Shown piece after piece: positions 1 to 11,488 of a DNA stretch of 64,000 nucleotides. The stretch lies in assembly GCA_026419805.1 (NCBI GenBank), contig JAOSLS010000004.1, forward strand, positions 245,712-309,711. The letters are read 5' to 3'. Position 1 is the stretch's first letter. Each line of letters opens with the position of its first letter. The position numbers and the translations under genes were made by a program. Below the pieces are notes generated by a model, which worked only from the letters and a program-made list of their open reading frames with translations, made no database searches and was not told the DNA's origin. Source of the stretch: Ceratocystis colombiana. Taxonomy: Eukaryota > Ascomycota > Sordariomycetes > Microascales > Ceratocystidaceae.

Positions 1-1210
1 TCCGAAATTACAGGTGACCCTGATGTACTAATAGTCGAAGTGTCCAGAGTTGGACGTTGAACCGAAAGGGATTCATTGAATGTGGGTGCAGAAGATGAAG
101 CCAGCTGGGAACTACTAACGCTAGGCGATCGCATTCTATCGGTGGGATTACCGCCGTTGAGCGCAACTGCTGGTGAGTAAGGCTTAAAGGCACCCGGTTG
201 GGGGCCCTTGTTGGGGTGCATGATAGGCGAGGTGCTTGTCATCTGATTTGGGCCATGAGTCCGTGAGCTGGAAGCTGACATGTAGCTATACGCAGGGCTA
301 TCCAAAGACTGTACCACAGGGGAACTGTGCATTGGCGAAGCCAGTGACATCTCAGATTGGCTAGGAATGGCAGTGTTGACGCTTATGGATGTAGCCATTG
401 GAGGTGGCTTCGGGGCATTATCCAAAACTTCATCAGCGCCTTCATCACCAGAAAATAGAGAATCAAGTGCCTCGTATTTAACAGGAGATTCAGTTAACGA
501 TGGCTTTTCAGTGGCATTAGAGGGGCGTCTGTCTCCAAGAGATACAATGTCGCCAGTCTCGCTTCGTTGGTTAGGAAGAGACGGCTCTCGGGGAGTAACA
601 AACAAGAGTTGCTCTCGACCAAAGCTAGAAAATGAAGGTCGTCTCAAGGGCTCATGGTGTGCTCCGGAGCTAGTAGAGGGACGCACCGTGGGCCTAGAAC
701 TTGACGGCGGTGAGCTGATGCCAACAGCACCAACAGCAGCACGGGGCTTCATAGAGAAGCGATCAGGACTCGCAAATCCAGGCCTTGCTTCGGTCTCTGG
801 AGTATGGCGTATACTATCGCGGTTAGGTCTGGGGATATGGTCGAAGCTCTGTAAATCAACCAGACTCGCAGTGGCTGTCCCATTCATGAACACTGGACGA
901 GGCGTAGTGAAGGATCGAAATGAGTGAGATGTCCCAGGCCTAGCACTGCTACTTAGGCGCTTACGCACGGGAGTGCCATCCCAAGTAGACGCCCCATTCG
1001 GGCTTCCAAAGGTTTTCGCAGCATCGGATTTGCCTTGATCCAAACGCCGTAGCGATTTAGTGCTAGAGTCCGGGGAATTAGAGGGCTGTGATTTTCTGTA
1101 GAAGAGCTATGTTAGAATACAACGGCCGGCGGGAAGAAGAGGAGAGATAAATTGGGGGCGGTGTACTTCTTCTTATCGCCGCCAAGCTTAAGACCAAAAA
1201 ACGACACCAT
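1..1210 (-). CDS. Serine/proline-rich protein of unknown function, partial (C-terminus beyond left edge)
   Basis: Coding DNA runs leftwards off the window with no stop, so the C-terminus is missing; at least 379 residues are visible. Exon 1 is 1167-1210 and begins MVSFFGLKLGGDKKK. A 71 bp intron (1096-1166, donor GTACAC, acceptor CTACAG) separates it from exon 2 (1095 to the edge). I chose this start because the short basic N-terminus joins the long open frame in phase after splicing. The protein is rich in Ser, Pro and Thr, looks disordered, and has many SP/TP sites and basic RRPS-type patches; I see no catalytic domain. I do not recognise a named family, though the N-terminus resembles conserved hypothetical proteins of Sordariomycetes (from memory). 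A long GA-rich (CT-rich on the coding strand) region upstream fits a promoter or leader. Confidence 0.75.
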
Positions 1211-4200
1211 TGTCCGGGTCGTTCGAAGTAGCTGGGCCGAGTCAGGTCGCAAAAGGTGAGACTATTAGAATATGGCCTTTGAAATGCATAAGGCGGTCGG
1301 GGCTGAAAAGTAGTTCCTCGGTTGTCGCATTCAGTTCAGGCGACCGAACAGACTTAGTTCTGTCAAGTTGTTGGCTAGGTGAGTTTCAAACTTTATTATT
1401 TGCTGATGCAAATAGCGTGACGACTAACAGATCGCCACAAGGCAGTTCTGACAGATATTAGACAATATTAGGAGGGAGACGTCGCAGGTCAGTCAACAGT
1501 AAGAAAGAAAGGAGCGACTGTGTTGCTGAAGGCGAGTCAAATGTGTCAAGACGGTCTTGGTGATATCGGCCCCGAGTTGCGGATGGTAGTAGTAGTAGAG
1601 TTGGGGGCAAAGCAAGAACAGGCCCAACTTTAAGAGACAAAGCGAATAAAAACAAATAAGCAAGCAGGACCAAACGTCGAATATTAGATAGAGAAAAGAG
1701 AACAAGGGCAATTAAAGTAACGAGAAAATAGTAAAAAAAAAAAAGATGCCTAGCTTGTTAGCTCGTTCTGCGTTTATCTGTTTCCTGCAAATTGACTTTG
1801 CACACAGCTCAAGTCCAAGACGATTGATTAAGCCTTGGGCATTTGACAAGAGAGACAGGCAGGACAAGTGGAATAGCCGCGGGCCACGGAGGAAAACAAA
1901 GGGAAAAAGACAAAGGGTAAACCTGAAAAGAAGGGGGTCACAGAGGAGGAAGAGGGAGAAAGAGACTTGTAGCAGAGCGATATGGGGTCTGTATGTATTC
2001 CCAGCACAGAGTAAGTGACAAACGCAGCCAATCAAAGCAACGAGCTTGGCCTGTAAGAAAAGGAGAAACGAGACGAAGAAGAGGAAGGGAAACAACAAGG
2101 CTAGGTATAGGTAGGCCCAGGAAAGGAGAGATCCAGAAACAAGAGAAAGTGGCTGTCAACATAATGAAAAGGACTGGACAAGAAAATGCCCACTACCCCA
2201 ATAACACAGCACTAGCACTAGCACCAGCACAAAGCACAAATCGCTGTCGATGAGCCATGGTCAAGGGGGAAAGAGAAAATAATGTAGGAGTACCCCTGAA
2301 ATGAGATCCTTGGGGAAGAGGAGATTGACAGCCAATACAACACCAAGGCTCAGCAGCGAGAGACAGAGAGGGAGCTGTCCTCCAAAGTCAAAGGAGTAAG
2401 AATTATTCACAGCGCAGGTCAACACGGCATAATTCAACCTCAAACAACGACATGGAAACGATGCCTGCTACATAGCAAAACAAACAAGCTCAGGCCAAGA
2501 TACAATCATAAGATATGCATTATGTTGCGCTGGAATCGAAGCTGCTTCTCCCCCTCCCTCCCCTCGAAAAAAAAAAGAACGGAAGGGAAACGAAGAAGGA
2601 TGCCACCATAACTCGGATAATGGGAAGCCAACCGTCAGGAACAAGAACTTGACGGGCCTTTTTGCAGGGGCCCATTGGCCATTGGCATTGCAGGGGGCGC
2701 GATGAGAGTAGCCTGCGCCTTTGCGCTTTTTTTGGTATCCTCCTCAATTCACCTGAACAAGGGCATGATTGCAAACAAAACGGGGGGAGAAGAAGCAGAA
2801 AGAAGGGATGAGATTCAAGGGGGGATGGGTGGTATTTTGGTATGCGAGGGAGGGAGGGGTCAGGAGTGAAGTTTTGTTGTCAATGGCTATCGTCGCTGTT
2901 CGTATTGTCGTGGATCGTGAGACGAACTGTCTTTTATTACGTGAGGGAAAGAGGCAGAGGCGAGGGAGGGCAAAGAGGGCACATGAGAACCCCACCTGCA
3001 AATTTTTGCAGAAAAAAAATTCAAGACAGCAACTGCCTTCGCAAGATTCCTCTCGCCCACGTAACCATCTCATTTTTTTTGTATTTCCTTCACATCAATC
3101 GCCACGCCTGTCTCCTAGAGTCTGCATGCATTGATTTGGCTTTGCTCCACGTTTAGAACAGGGGCGCTTTGATGGTGGGGTTTTCTCCTGCATACATACA
3201 ATATGATCGACCCCTGTCATTGACTTCTGTCTCTTGTTTTGGCCGTTGTCTTTAATTCTCCAGAGGCGGCTTTTGTTTGTTTCCCCCATGTGCATTCTCA
3301 TCTATCCTGTCTGTCTCACATTGTCACTGTTTCTTCTATGCAAACCCTCTACGAATAGACGCAAGAGACATACATGAGCATGCAGAGACAGCCAAACAAC
3401 CAAAAATCGGAACAAGACAGAAACCCCACCCACTGTGGAAGGTCAAGAGAAGGGCCGTTTGTTCCGTGCTCCTCTACAACACGTAGGCAAGGTCTAGATT
3501 AAGCTGCCGGCTATGCAACATTCTCGAACCACTTTCCAATATCTTATATCTTCCATCCTCCAAAAGAAAAGAAAATGAAGGGGAAAAAAGGCACCTGCTC
3601 CTCTTCTCCACTGCCAACTGCACGACAGCTTTATTTCGGCTCTCTTATACTAACTAGCAACCGATAACTAGTTAGCGTCGTCAGAATCCCTCGCCCATAC
3701 ATGTTACTACTCCATGCAGCTATCCGTCTCACAACCCACCCACTCTATCTGCCCTCTTTTGCCGAGTCTAAACTTTTATAGTGCGCTATATACCAATGTA
3801 TTGCTTAAGGGTGGAGGCAGGCAAGCTGCGCAGTTGGCAAAGTGGGATAAAGTGGAAAGCTAGATGGTACAGGATGCGGCCCTCGCCAGCTCTACCAAGA
3901 ATCACGTAGGGCAGGGCAAAAGCAACACTTGCCGGCTGCTCCCCAATATACCATCCCATTTATTATATGGTGCCAACACTCTGGCCAATTGCACAGTACG
4001 GATCCGGCTCCCCTACGCCATGGTCCTCGGTCACGAGAGAAGAGGAGAGAAGAGAGAACGGAGAAGTAATAGAGCTGTGATTAGCAGGTGTCCCTACCGC
4101 AAGTACATGACATACGCCCACAGCCCTCAACCTCCATGCGCCAGAATCACAAACCAGCCTGGCCGGACATAGGAGGGGTTTTTCCTAGCTAACAAAAACG

Positions 4201-5135
4201 GCATCCTCCACTTTATCACACAGAAAAGCTCTCTGCTTATCCTGCGAGTGCCGGGAGTGCTTCACCTTACATTTCCGATGGCTTATGTCACAGTCCGTGT
4301 CCCGTTGGCCTACTCAGCTTGACTCCACTTGTTGCCTTCTCTCTTACTACTACTACATATAGACTCCTACCTTTACCCTAAAGCGCTAATGCAAAAAGAC
4401 CCACTATTTCAGGTACCAGTTTCGACAACGCCACCAGCATCAGGGTTCTTGCACAAAGGGCTAGGGCAGGCTCAATTCAAGGGAAAATGAAAACTTCCCT
4501 TTCCATTCCAAGCCAAGTCAGCCTTCTCTTTCGTGTTGCTTTTATCCTCTTTCATCTAATGTTTCGCATTGTAGCCTTTAGGACCCTATTCCTTATGTGG
4601 CCCTACCCTTCTGTTCCAGCCAGCCCACGATATGCATGCAACACTGTGCCTGTACAACACGAAGCTGAAGCTAATTAATTACACATGATTTAAGGAACAA
4701 GCAAGGCCTCGGCTTATTATTTCTGGTAAATTGGCTGCAACATGATCATCTTGTAGTGCGTGTGACAAAACGGTAGACTCACTTTTCCGTAGTGCAATGT
4801 GATGTGCAAGACAAGGGGCTTATTCACAATGTCCTGTGTCTGATAATGCAATGTAACCCTACTAGACCCTAATGTTTAGATGGTGAACAATGTATCTAGA
4901 CACAAAGAATTTACCGAACGACTCCAACATCGAACCGTAGTGACAACTTCTAAAATGACAACATAGCAGATGGTGAAATATCAACGTTTATGACATCCAT
5001 ACAAGCAAAGGCAACCCTAGTCCCATAAAACAACCGAGAAAAAAACAGCCCATAGAACACCTAAAACCCCAGCTACGGAAAAGAAGTAAACCAAATAACC
5101 TTCCACGCCACAAAATAGTTTCGTACTCGTTTCCA
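1211..5135. other. Gene-free 3.9 kb stretch
   Basis: No convincing coding region: the open frames are short, overlap on both strands, and have low-complexity or unrelated composition. Roughly 1450-3000 is purine-rich on the + strand (CT-rich on the strand of the gene at 1-1210), as expected of a fungal promoter or long leader. An A-run lies at 1734-1744. The right half (3500-5100) is ordinary sequence downstream of ISY1. I found no tRNA A/B boxes or other RNA gene. Confidence 0.6.
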
Positions 5136-5958
5136 TCACTGCTTGTCAAGCTGTTTCAACAGCCGTTGTTTCCTTCTGTCCATCAACTCTTGTTGAACTT
5201 CTTCCAGTGTCGGTAGCACCCACCCGCGACCGTCTCCCGAATCGCCAGGCAACGGCTCCCAGCCTGGCGGTGGCTCCGACCCGCTCCCGCCATCAGCCAT
5301 GCGTTCCAGTGCCTCTCTTTCGCGTTGCGCCTCCCATGCCAGCAAGTCCTCGTCCTCCTCATCGGGCGCATAGCCGTAATATGCTGCATCGACTGGCACA
5401 CGGCGCAGGTCGCTCCTCCCTGCAGTCCCGGAGGGCTCTGGCTTGCGTGCCGCCGCCTCAAGCATTTCTTTCACACCAGGAAGTTCCCGCGCTCGCCCAA
5501 AGTAGCGGTATCCCTTGCCAGTGCCGGGGATTTCGCGGCCATTGTCGTCGTATATCTTGGCGGCCCTTTGCATGTAGTTGGGCCCGCCGAGATTACGAAT
5601 TTGCACCTCCCACATATGTTTCTCGCGCATGAGCTTGTTGATTTCGTCATTGAGATCGCGGATCTGGTAGTCGGACAGAGATATTTCCTGGATGCGTGAG
5701 ACCTTTCGTGAGATTTCCTTAAGCACCTGACCACGCCACTTTTCGGCTGACGGGATTGAGTCAACCTCGGTGATGGCCTTGGGGCGCCGAGTGCGGCCGG
5801 CATCGATGATGCCAATCTCCGCTGCTTGTGCTTCGCGGAAGCGAAACAGCATCGACTGTGCCTTCTCAGCGTTACGGGCCTGTATAGAATTGGGTTGATG
5901 GTTAGCATACTCAAGCTGGAGGTTGGCAAGACAAGAAGTGTGGGAGCGTACTAACCAT
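5136..5958 (-). CDS. ISY1: Pre-mRNA-splicing factor ISY1
   Basis: Component of the Prp19-associated (NTC) complex of the spliceosome in the nucleus, a known role of the Isy1 family. The 248-residue product has the conserved N-terminus ARNAEKAQSMLFRFREAQAA, then GRTRRPKAITEVDSIP, EKWRGQVLKEISRKVSRIQ, LSDYQIRDLNDEINKLMREK and IRNLGGPNYM, matching the family over its first 170 residues, with an acidic tail and a basic C-terminus. The start is unusual: ATG (5956-5958) is followed at once by a 76 bp intron (5880-5955, donor GTTAGT, branch GCTAAC, acceptor ATACAG), and exon 2 opens with Ala-Arg-Asn. Splicing restores the canonical MARNAEKAQ start. The unspliced frame would instead use an upstream ATG at 6092 and give a spurious leader. 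If the intron is retained, translation from 5958 stops after 15 codons. Confidence 0.95.
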
Positions 5959-7619
5959 ATTTGTGAATTTTGGTATGCTCTTCGTGAAAGAATTATAAGA
6001 ATATTGAGGGACGAGTAACAGGCTGCTGAACAGGTTCGTCTGGCCTTTCCTTTTTTTTCTTCTACATGATGTTTGCTCAGCCTTGTTGCCAATTAGGTCA
6101 AGTTGGATGCTCGGCAGCCAATCAAATTGCTTTTAGCTATCCCAGTCCACGACAGCTGGCAAGGGTTGTCGGGTGCCAGGCTTAACGCGCCTTGTTAAAA
6201 ACCAACAGTAGATGGAATCAACCTTCAATTAACAAAGCCACCTCAAACTTCTTTGGTTACTGATCTTCTGTCCATACTCTACTTGTTTTGTTTGAACATT
6301 ATTGAAAGCGCAAGTGCGTCTGATGGCTTCGCATTTGGAGCCGATGTTTATGGCGCAACTCGTACTACACACTACATAAAACTACTCAGCAGTCAATCAA
6401 CTCTACTTCTTGCTACTCTATTTTTACCCATCTACACACACTATACTCTCATCTGCGTTGAAGAAAAACACATTCTTATACAAGAACCTCTGATCCATAT
6501 GTTGTAGTTTCTTCGGAAACTCTGCCGTGGACATGCTTTCCAAGAACAGAAATCTGAGCAGACCCTCGTAAAGAGGCTGAGAGCCACCCTCCATTTCATC
6601 TCATCACAGACCTTTGCTCCTCTCTTTTGTCTTAGAGACAAAATGCGTCGTTCTGGCTCGGTAAGGCCTCCTGATGCACTTCCTCTTGAGGAGCAGCATT
6701 TCACCCTATTCACGTGCGCAGACCGTTAGCTGGAGATCACCTATAGCGCGCAATGACGACACAACCATCATGCCGGATACTGGCAATATCTGATCTCCTC
6801 CCAATATCTTGTGACCCTGGCTTTGTGTTCTTGTAATGAGAGCACCAGAGACTTGCTGCCTGGGACGCCATGTGCAGGCCCGCTGCAGAGCATTCTGTAG
6901 ACGTGGAAGCCAAGGCTAACTCCGGGCTCGACCTCTGGACCGGGGATGAAAGTGTTGGTCAGGCGACAGAGCCAATGACGTTTGCAACCAAGTTATAGTT
7001 TTCAATCTGAGCAGCGCTGGTAGGTCGCTACTGCCCCCTATAAAATTCAGTCTTGTTGGTTGGGTACTAACGCCATGCCACAGATCATCCGCTCAACCTG
7101 CCATGTGGTTAGCCCAGGAGGGGATACCACAGACACGCGCCCGGCCAGAGGCTGTGATGTAGCAGGTCTGGATAGCGGTCTCTCTCTTTACTATTACCTA
7201 CTACTTGCCCGGTGATGATTCAAAAAAAGGTCAAAAAGCCAAATTTGTAGACGCCTTCTGCTAAGCTTCTGCTTCTCGCTTGTGGCCTAGAGTTCTGGAA
7301 TGGGTCTTTTCTTTTGGGAAATGGTCCGCTCAAAACACTGGGCTTACACAGAGAGTGTGTGGATAACAGGGGGTGTCGTTGAGAACACAAGAGAGCTAAT
7401 CTGAGGGCTGTCAAGTGGCATGTATGAATGAATAGTGTTGATGTTGGTACAGGAATAATCATTTAGCTTTGATATAAATTGTCCGTAGGTGACAGCATAT
7501 TGATGGGGAACTTGCTAGCAAGAGTTGCTTATATATGGATAACTAGGGTTTTATTATTTTTTCTTTTCATATTCTTAACTTCATTTACTCCTCTTACACA
7601 CGTGTCGCACTGTTTTCAT
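5959..7619. other. Gene-free stretch between the ISY1 promoter and the WBP1 3' end
   Basis: Contains the ISY1 promoter side (5959 onwards) and the region beyond the WBP1 stop. No long open frame is coding-like. A TATA-like CTATAAAA lies at 7038-7045, and an intron-like 3' end (TACTAAC branch and CCACAG acceptor, ending near 7083) is present, but the flanking sequence has no open frame. A short frame starts at 6642 in a good ATG context (28 codons) with no further support. Confidence 0.5.
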
Positions 7620-9261
7620 TTACCGCGACTTCTTGGATTCGGCAGGGCCATTTGTAGGCTTGCTGTACATCCACAGGGCACTAAAGGCAATAAAGCCAGT
7701 CACGGTTGTAAAGATGCCAGCCATCCAGGGCCAGGCACCGGAAATTTCCCACGAGCGTGGCCACTCATCGTGGGCCATGTGGCGCACAGAAACGGTGACC
7801 TTCTCCTCAATGTTGGTCATAAAGGGGCGTTTATAGTTGACCATGAAGTTGAAGATACCGTGTTGGTCAGGAACAGTGAAGTTGACGGCAAAGGTGGCCG
7901 AATCGGTATCAGAGGAAATGGGCTTGAGAGCCAGGCGGTGGAAGGGCGACAACATGCTGAATTCGAGCTGAAGATCGTCGTTCTTAGGGATAGTGAAAGG
8001 AGCCCAGGAGTTCCAGTTGTACTCAGAAAGGGAGATGCTGTAAGACTAGATAAAGAAAGAAAGGCAATGTTAGAAACCAATTGTTCGGGCTGGTACAGAT
8101 GGACAAATACTAACCACATCATTCTTCACACGGTAGATTCCGGGGTTAGAAGGGCTGGCTTGATCAGCCTCGTTAAGGTGGTGCTCAATATTGTTCACAC
8201 GCAAAACACCGGTTTCCTGGAAAGTCCATCCGGAGACTCTCTTGGCAAACTCCCTGTTCCACACCTTCTTTCCGGAAGTCTTGGCCTCAATCCACTTATC
8301 ACTCAGCATCTCGCCAGAACCAACTACAGTCAAACGGGCAGAGTTGCGGGCCTGGAGTGCAGAGACTAGAGCCAACTGACGACCGGTAGCAAATATATCA
8401 TCAGGCTCTATGCCGCTCTCCTGCGTCTTAGGAGCATACAGGTAGGCAGTTTCAGGAGCGCGCAAAATCGGGGTCAGTAGGGGGCTTTGACCTAGAATGT
8501 GGCCAGTGCCGTGGGGGAATAAGAGAACCTCATCGGTGCCGTCGACGGGTGAAAAGTAAGGCTGCACATCGGGGCGAATGGGATTGGGCGCAGGAAGCAC
8601 AAGAACGTCGTGGGTCTCGGGGGATGCAGTGGCATCATAGGAGAAATGGTCAACAACGGTAGTTAAACGCTCGTCGGGAAGGGTGATGTCAAGCTCTGAG
8701 AATAATGATGACACAGAAGAGGCTACAGGATGAGTAGAAGAGAGGGCAAAGAGGATGTTGCCATCGGTATTGAGGAACTTGAGAAGTGCTGAGGGTGTAA
8801 AGACGGAGCCAAGGTCTGAAGGAGAAAAGCAGATGTGTATGGTTAGCCGGGGTCCGAGAGACAGAATGTGAAGCCCGCGATATGGAACAAAGGAAAGGGA
8901 ACTGTTCTAGAGGAAAGCAAGACATACTCTTGAGATGAGATGGCAGCAGCACGATATGGTCGTACGTGCGCTCGCCTAGCTCAAACAGCTTGAGCGAGTC
9001 GGCCTTGGCAGTGGAATATGTCAGATCGAAGCCTCTGCCTATATTAGTGCAATGAAACAGCGGGTTAGCAGGTGTCCTCGTTCTGTTCGATGTTCAAACC
9101 GGTGATAGTTTTCACGCACTCTTTAGATCACCTAAGAACGTCGAGTATTCAGCTTTCTGGCCATCTTCGTCTACCAAAACTAGAGTCCTGTTCCCAGAGA
9201 CACTAGTCGCACTGGCAATAGCAGCAAATGCCAACGCGGCGACCGAGAAGACGGACTTCAT
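7620..9261 (-). CDS. WBP1: Oligosaccharyltransferase 48 kDa subunit WBP1/OST48
   Basis: Non-catalytic subunit of the ER oligosaccharyltransferase complex, which moves the lipid-linked glycan to Asn-X-Ser/Thr of nascent proteins. Four exons: 9120-9261, 8928-9038, 8115-8815 and 7620-8045. The introns (81, 112 and 69 bp) have clean donors (GTGCGT, GTATGT, GTTAGT) and AG acceptors, and joining them gives 459 residues, the usual family size. Seen in the product: a signal peptide from MKSVFSVAALAFAAIASA; the GIFT-like luminal part with TLVLVDEDGQKAEYSTFLGDL, LKLFELGERTYDHIVLLP and GNILFALSS; a C-terminal membrane span (WPWMAGIFTTVTGFIAFSAL); and a final Lys-Lys-Ser-Arg, a KKXX ER-retrieval signal. 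The start at 9261 is preferred over an in-frame ATG at 9312 because it puts the signal peptide at the N-terminus. It is divergent from the gene at 9855. Confidence 0.95.
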
Positions 9262-9854
9262 TATGAAGGAAAACGGCGACGAGGAAAGGTGGCGATATTG
9301 AAGGAAGTTCACAATACTATAGCGACAGCAGGTGAAGACGGATAGTAAACGAATTGATAAATTGGGAGGATATATGAGAGCGCCAGGTACTATCTAAGCA
9401 CAGATTGGCGTGTATTGATCGAATTGGAGCAAATGCAAGATTATCTAGTCCGTTCTTTCCATTACGCAAGCCTTCCAAGTAAATTGTAGTTCAACCTTTA
9501 GATCCTCGTTCCAATTTGTTAGCTGCCAGTGTAATTGAACAGGTGGACCTTAGCTTGGAGCTCTGTACCTTGCGGGTTATTTAACCCGATATTAGCCGAC
9601 TATATATCAACGCACATAAGTGGAGATTTTCGAGGCTTGACTGATCTCTCCACAAGCCGACATACAAGAAGATTCCAAGCTTGTGAAGCAAGCTTAACAA
9701 GTATCGAGAGCTTCGGAACTTCCTGAGTAAGTCTGCCGGGAAAAGGATTGAACTGCGACTGCAAGCGCTAACGATTCTTTTATAGACTTCCTACTGCTAC
9801 CGCATACAAACAAATACCCCCAATTAATCTTCTTGATCTTGTCTTCCATCCGTC
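9262..9854. promoter_or_regulatory. Divergent promoter region between WBP1 and the complex I 9.5 kDa gene
   Basis: This 593 bp interval holds the 5' regions of two genes pointing apart. A perfect 7-bp inverted repeat (AAGCTTG, 5-nt loop, CAAGCTT) lies at 9677-9695. No coding region or TATA box is obvious. Confidence 0.5.
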
Positions 9855-10207
9855 ATGTCCCACCCCACGCCCCGATTCTTTGCCGCGCCTCTGACCTTTA
9901 TGCGCTGGGCCATTCGTGAACGGCCCGCGTATTTCTGGTCGCTGGCAATTGGAGCTCTAGGCCCAGCCTTTATTGTTGCTGTTCCACCGCTCCGTCAGGC
10001 TGTGGGTGATGTCAATGCTGCCAGGATCCCGGTGACGTACCCGAGTAAGTAAACTAGATAGCAAAGCAAGCGAAGGGAGATGCGCTGTGCAAAATTTCAC
10101 CCGATATCTGGCTAGTACAGCGCTAGATCTGTGCTAACTCTGTTTTTCCTGCTGCCTTAGTCCCGACCGGTCCCCGGAAGCAGCTCACGGGATTTGACGA
10201 CGAGTAA
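9855..10207 (+). CDS. NADH:ubiquinone oxidoreductase 9.5 kDa subunit
   Basis: Small accessory subunit of mitochondrial complex I in filamentous fungi. The spliced product is 78 residues. Exon 1 (9855-10044) and exon 2 (10161-10207) flank a 116 bp intron with donor GTAAGT and acceptor CCTTAG; joining gives the characteristic tail IPVTYPIPTGPRKQLTGFDDE. The N-terminus has TPRFFAAPLTFMRWAIRERPAYFWS, then one hydrophobic span (LAIGALGPAFIVAVPP), and a conserved GDVNAARIPVTYP. Length and motifs fit the Neurospora 9.5 kDa protein as I remember it. If the intron were retained, translation would stop two codons past the splice site. Confidence 0.9.
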
Positions 10208-11488
10208 ACCGGTCCCCATCCAACCAGACAGTACAGAAACGATGCATCAATGCTCTTGGCGATGCTCGCATAAACCAGAACCTGGGAGATGAGACACACT
10301 TGTTGCTATTTGCTCTCCTGGGGACGTCCACTGACCAGCAATCTAGAAGCTCGGAGGCTTGTTGGGCAAGACCAGACTAGGTCAAGACTAGGTCAGATTA
10401 TCTAGGCCATAGATACATTCCGCAGCTCACTTAGCCAATGTTTTTTACTCTTTTTTTAAAAAAAAAAAATTTACCGTGTTTTGTATTTGGATATTGTGCT
10501 TGTTTGGCTGTTGTGAGCAGGAGAAAATCTTGTGGTATATGCAGCCATCCATAGCAAGTTTTGTTGATACCCGAGTTTTGCCTCTCGCCGTACCACCGCC
10601 ATAACCACCTTCACCATTGCACCCAGTATAGCCAATGCAATAGTCTGTATCAATGTAGTACTACCTTTTCTTATCCTTCTTATCCCTTCCAACATTTTGG
10701 ATGTCATCTCTTGTGAATGCCTCACAAAATCTTTTTTTCCTCATTTTTGTTAACCCCGTAACACCCGCTCATAAAAAGAATAGGAACACCTTAAAGCCAA
10801 GACTCCAAGACAACCGTGATTTTCTTGGCCTCGCCCAGAGACAAAGCCGCCCAGGCTCTTGGCACAACCCAGAAAGCGTCCTATAAGGTAGAAATCAGCC
10901 AGTTTCTCGCCCCTGTTGTAGAAGTGTCACATATTCTCGTAGCTGTGGTTGCCAAGGCGAAAATATCAAAGACCAAGAGCCAGAGAGCACCACCAACCGC
11001 ATCCCTTCAATCAAGGCTAAGCCAAGCTCTCCAAGAAGTAGGTTCAAAGAGGGCGCACTTCTCCGGTCAGCAGTTCTCTTGGCCTTCTCTCTCGATGGAT
11101 ATCGAGAGAACAAGACGAGAAGGGATAGAAAAGAGAAGGCAACGCTTGCTGCATAGTAAAAGCAACCCACCCTCACCTTCTTTCATACTTCGTTTCGTCG
11201 TTCTTTTTTTTTTCATAAAATTTCTCATGACTCTGGTGCTTTCGCCTTCACCTCGCTCTTTTTTGTCTCTGTTTGTCGACGTCAAGCCTGCTTCTACGTG
11301 TCACTGAGTCGGCGCAGTGTTTCAGTGCTGCCTAGTTCCATGCTATAGATCCATATACACACACATAAATACGCATTCACCACACATGCACACAAACGCG
11401 CCTATATCTTCATGACTCTTCATCTACTAGCCACCGTCTGCCCAACGCTCTCCCTTATCAGTGCTTCTCCCAGTCTTCCTCCCCGCCC
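10208..11488. other. Gene-free stretch upstream of the four-span membrane protein
   Basis: Holds the 3' end of the 9.5 kDa gene and the leader and promoter of the gene at 11489. T/A runs lie around 10446-10470. The longest open frame (10816-11307) begins with a non-ATG codon, has no recognisable domain and is overlapped by antisense frames, so I do not call it a gene. Confidence 0.5.

Noticed and set aside
6642..6728. 28-codon frame MRRSGS... with a donor-like GTAAGG
   Set aside because: Splicing to the nearest acceptor gives only about 35 residues with no similarity. Too little evidence for a gene.
7060..7200. Reverse-strand segment resembling the SRP Alu domain (GGCCGGGCGCG)
   Set aside because: Only a short GC-rich match; the S-domain motifs are not found in the expected place.
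10816..11307. 163-codon frame upstream of the membrane-protein gene
   Set aside because: Starts at a non-ATG codon, no domain, composition of leader DNA, overlapped by antisense frames.
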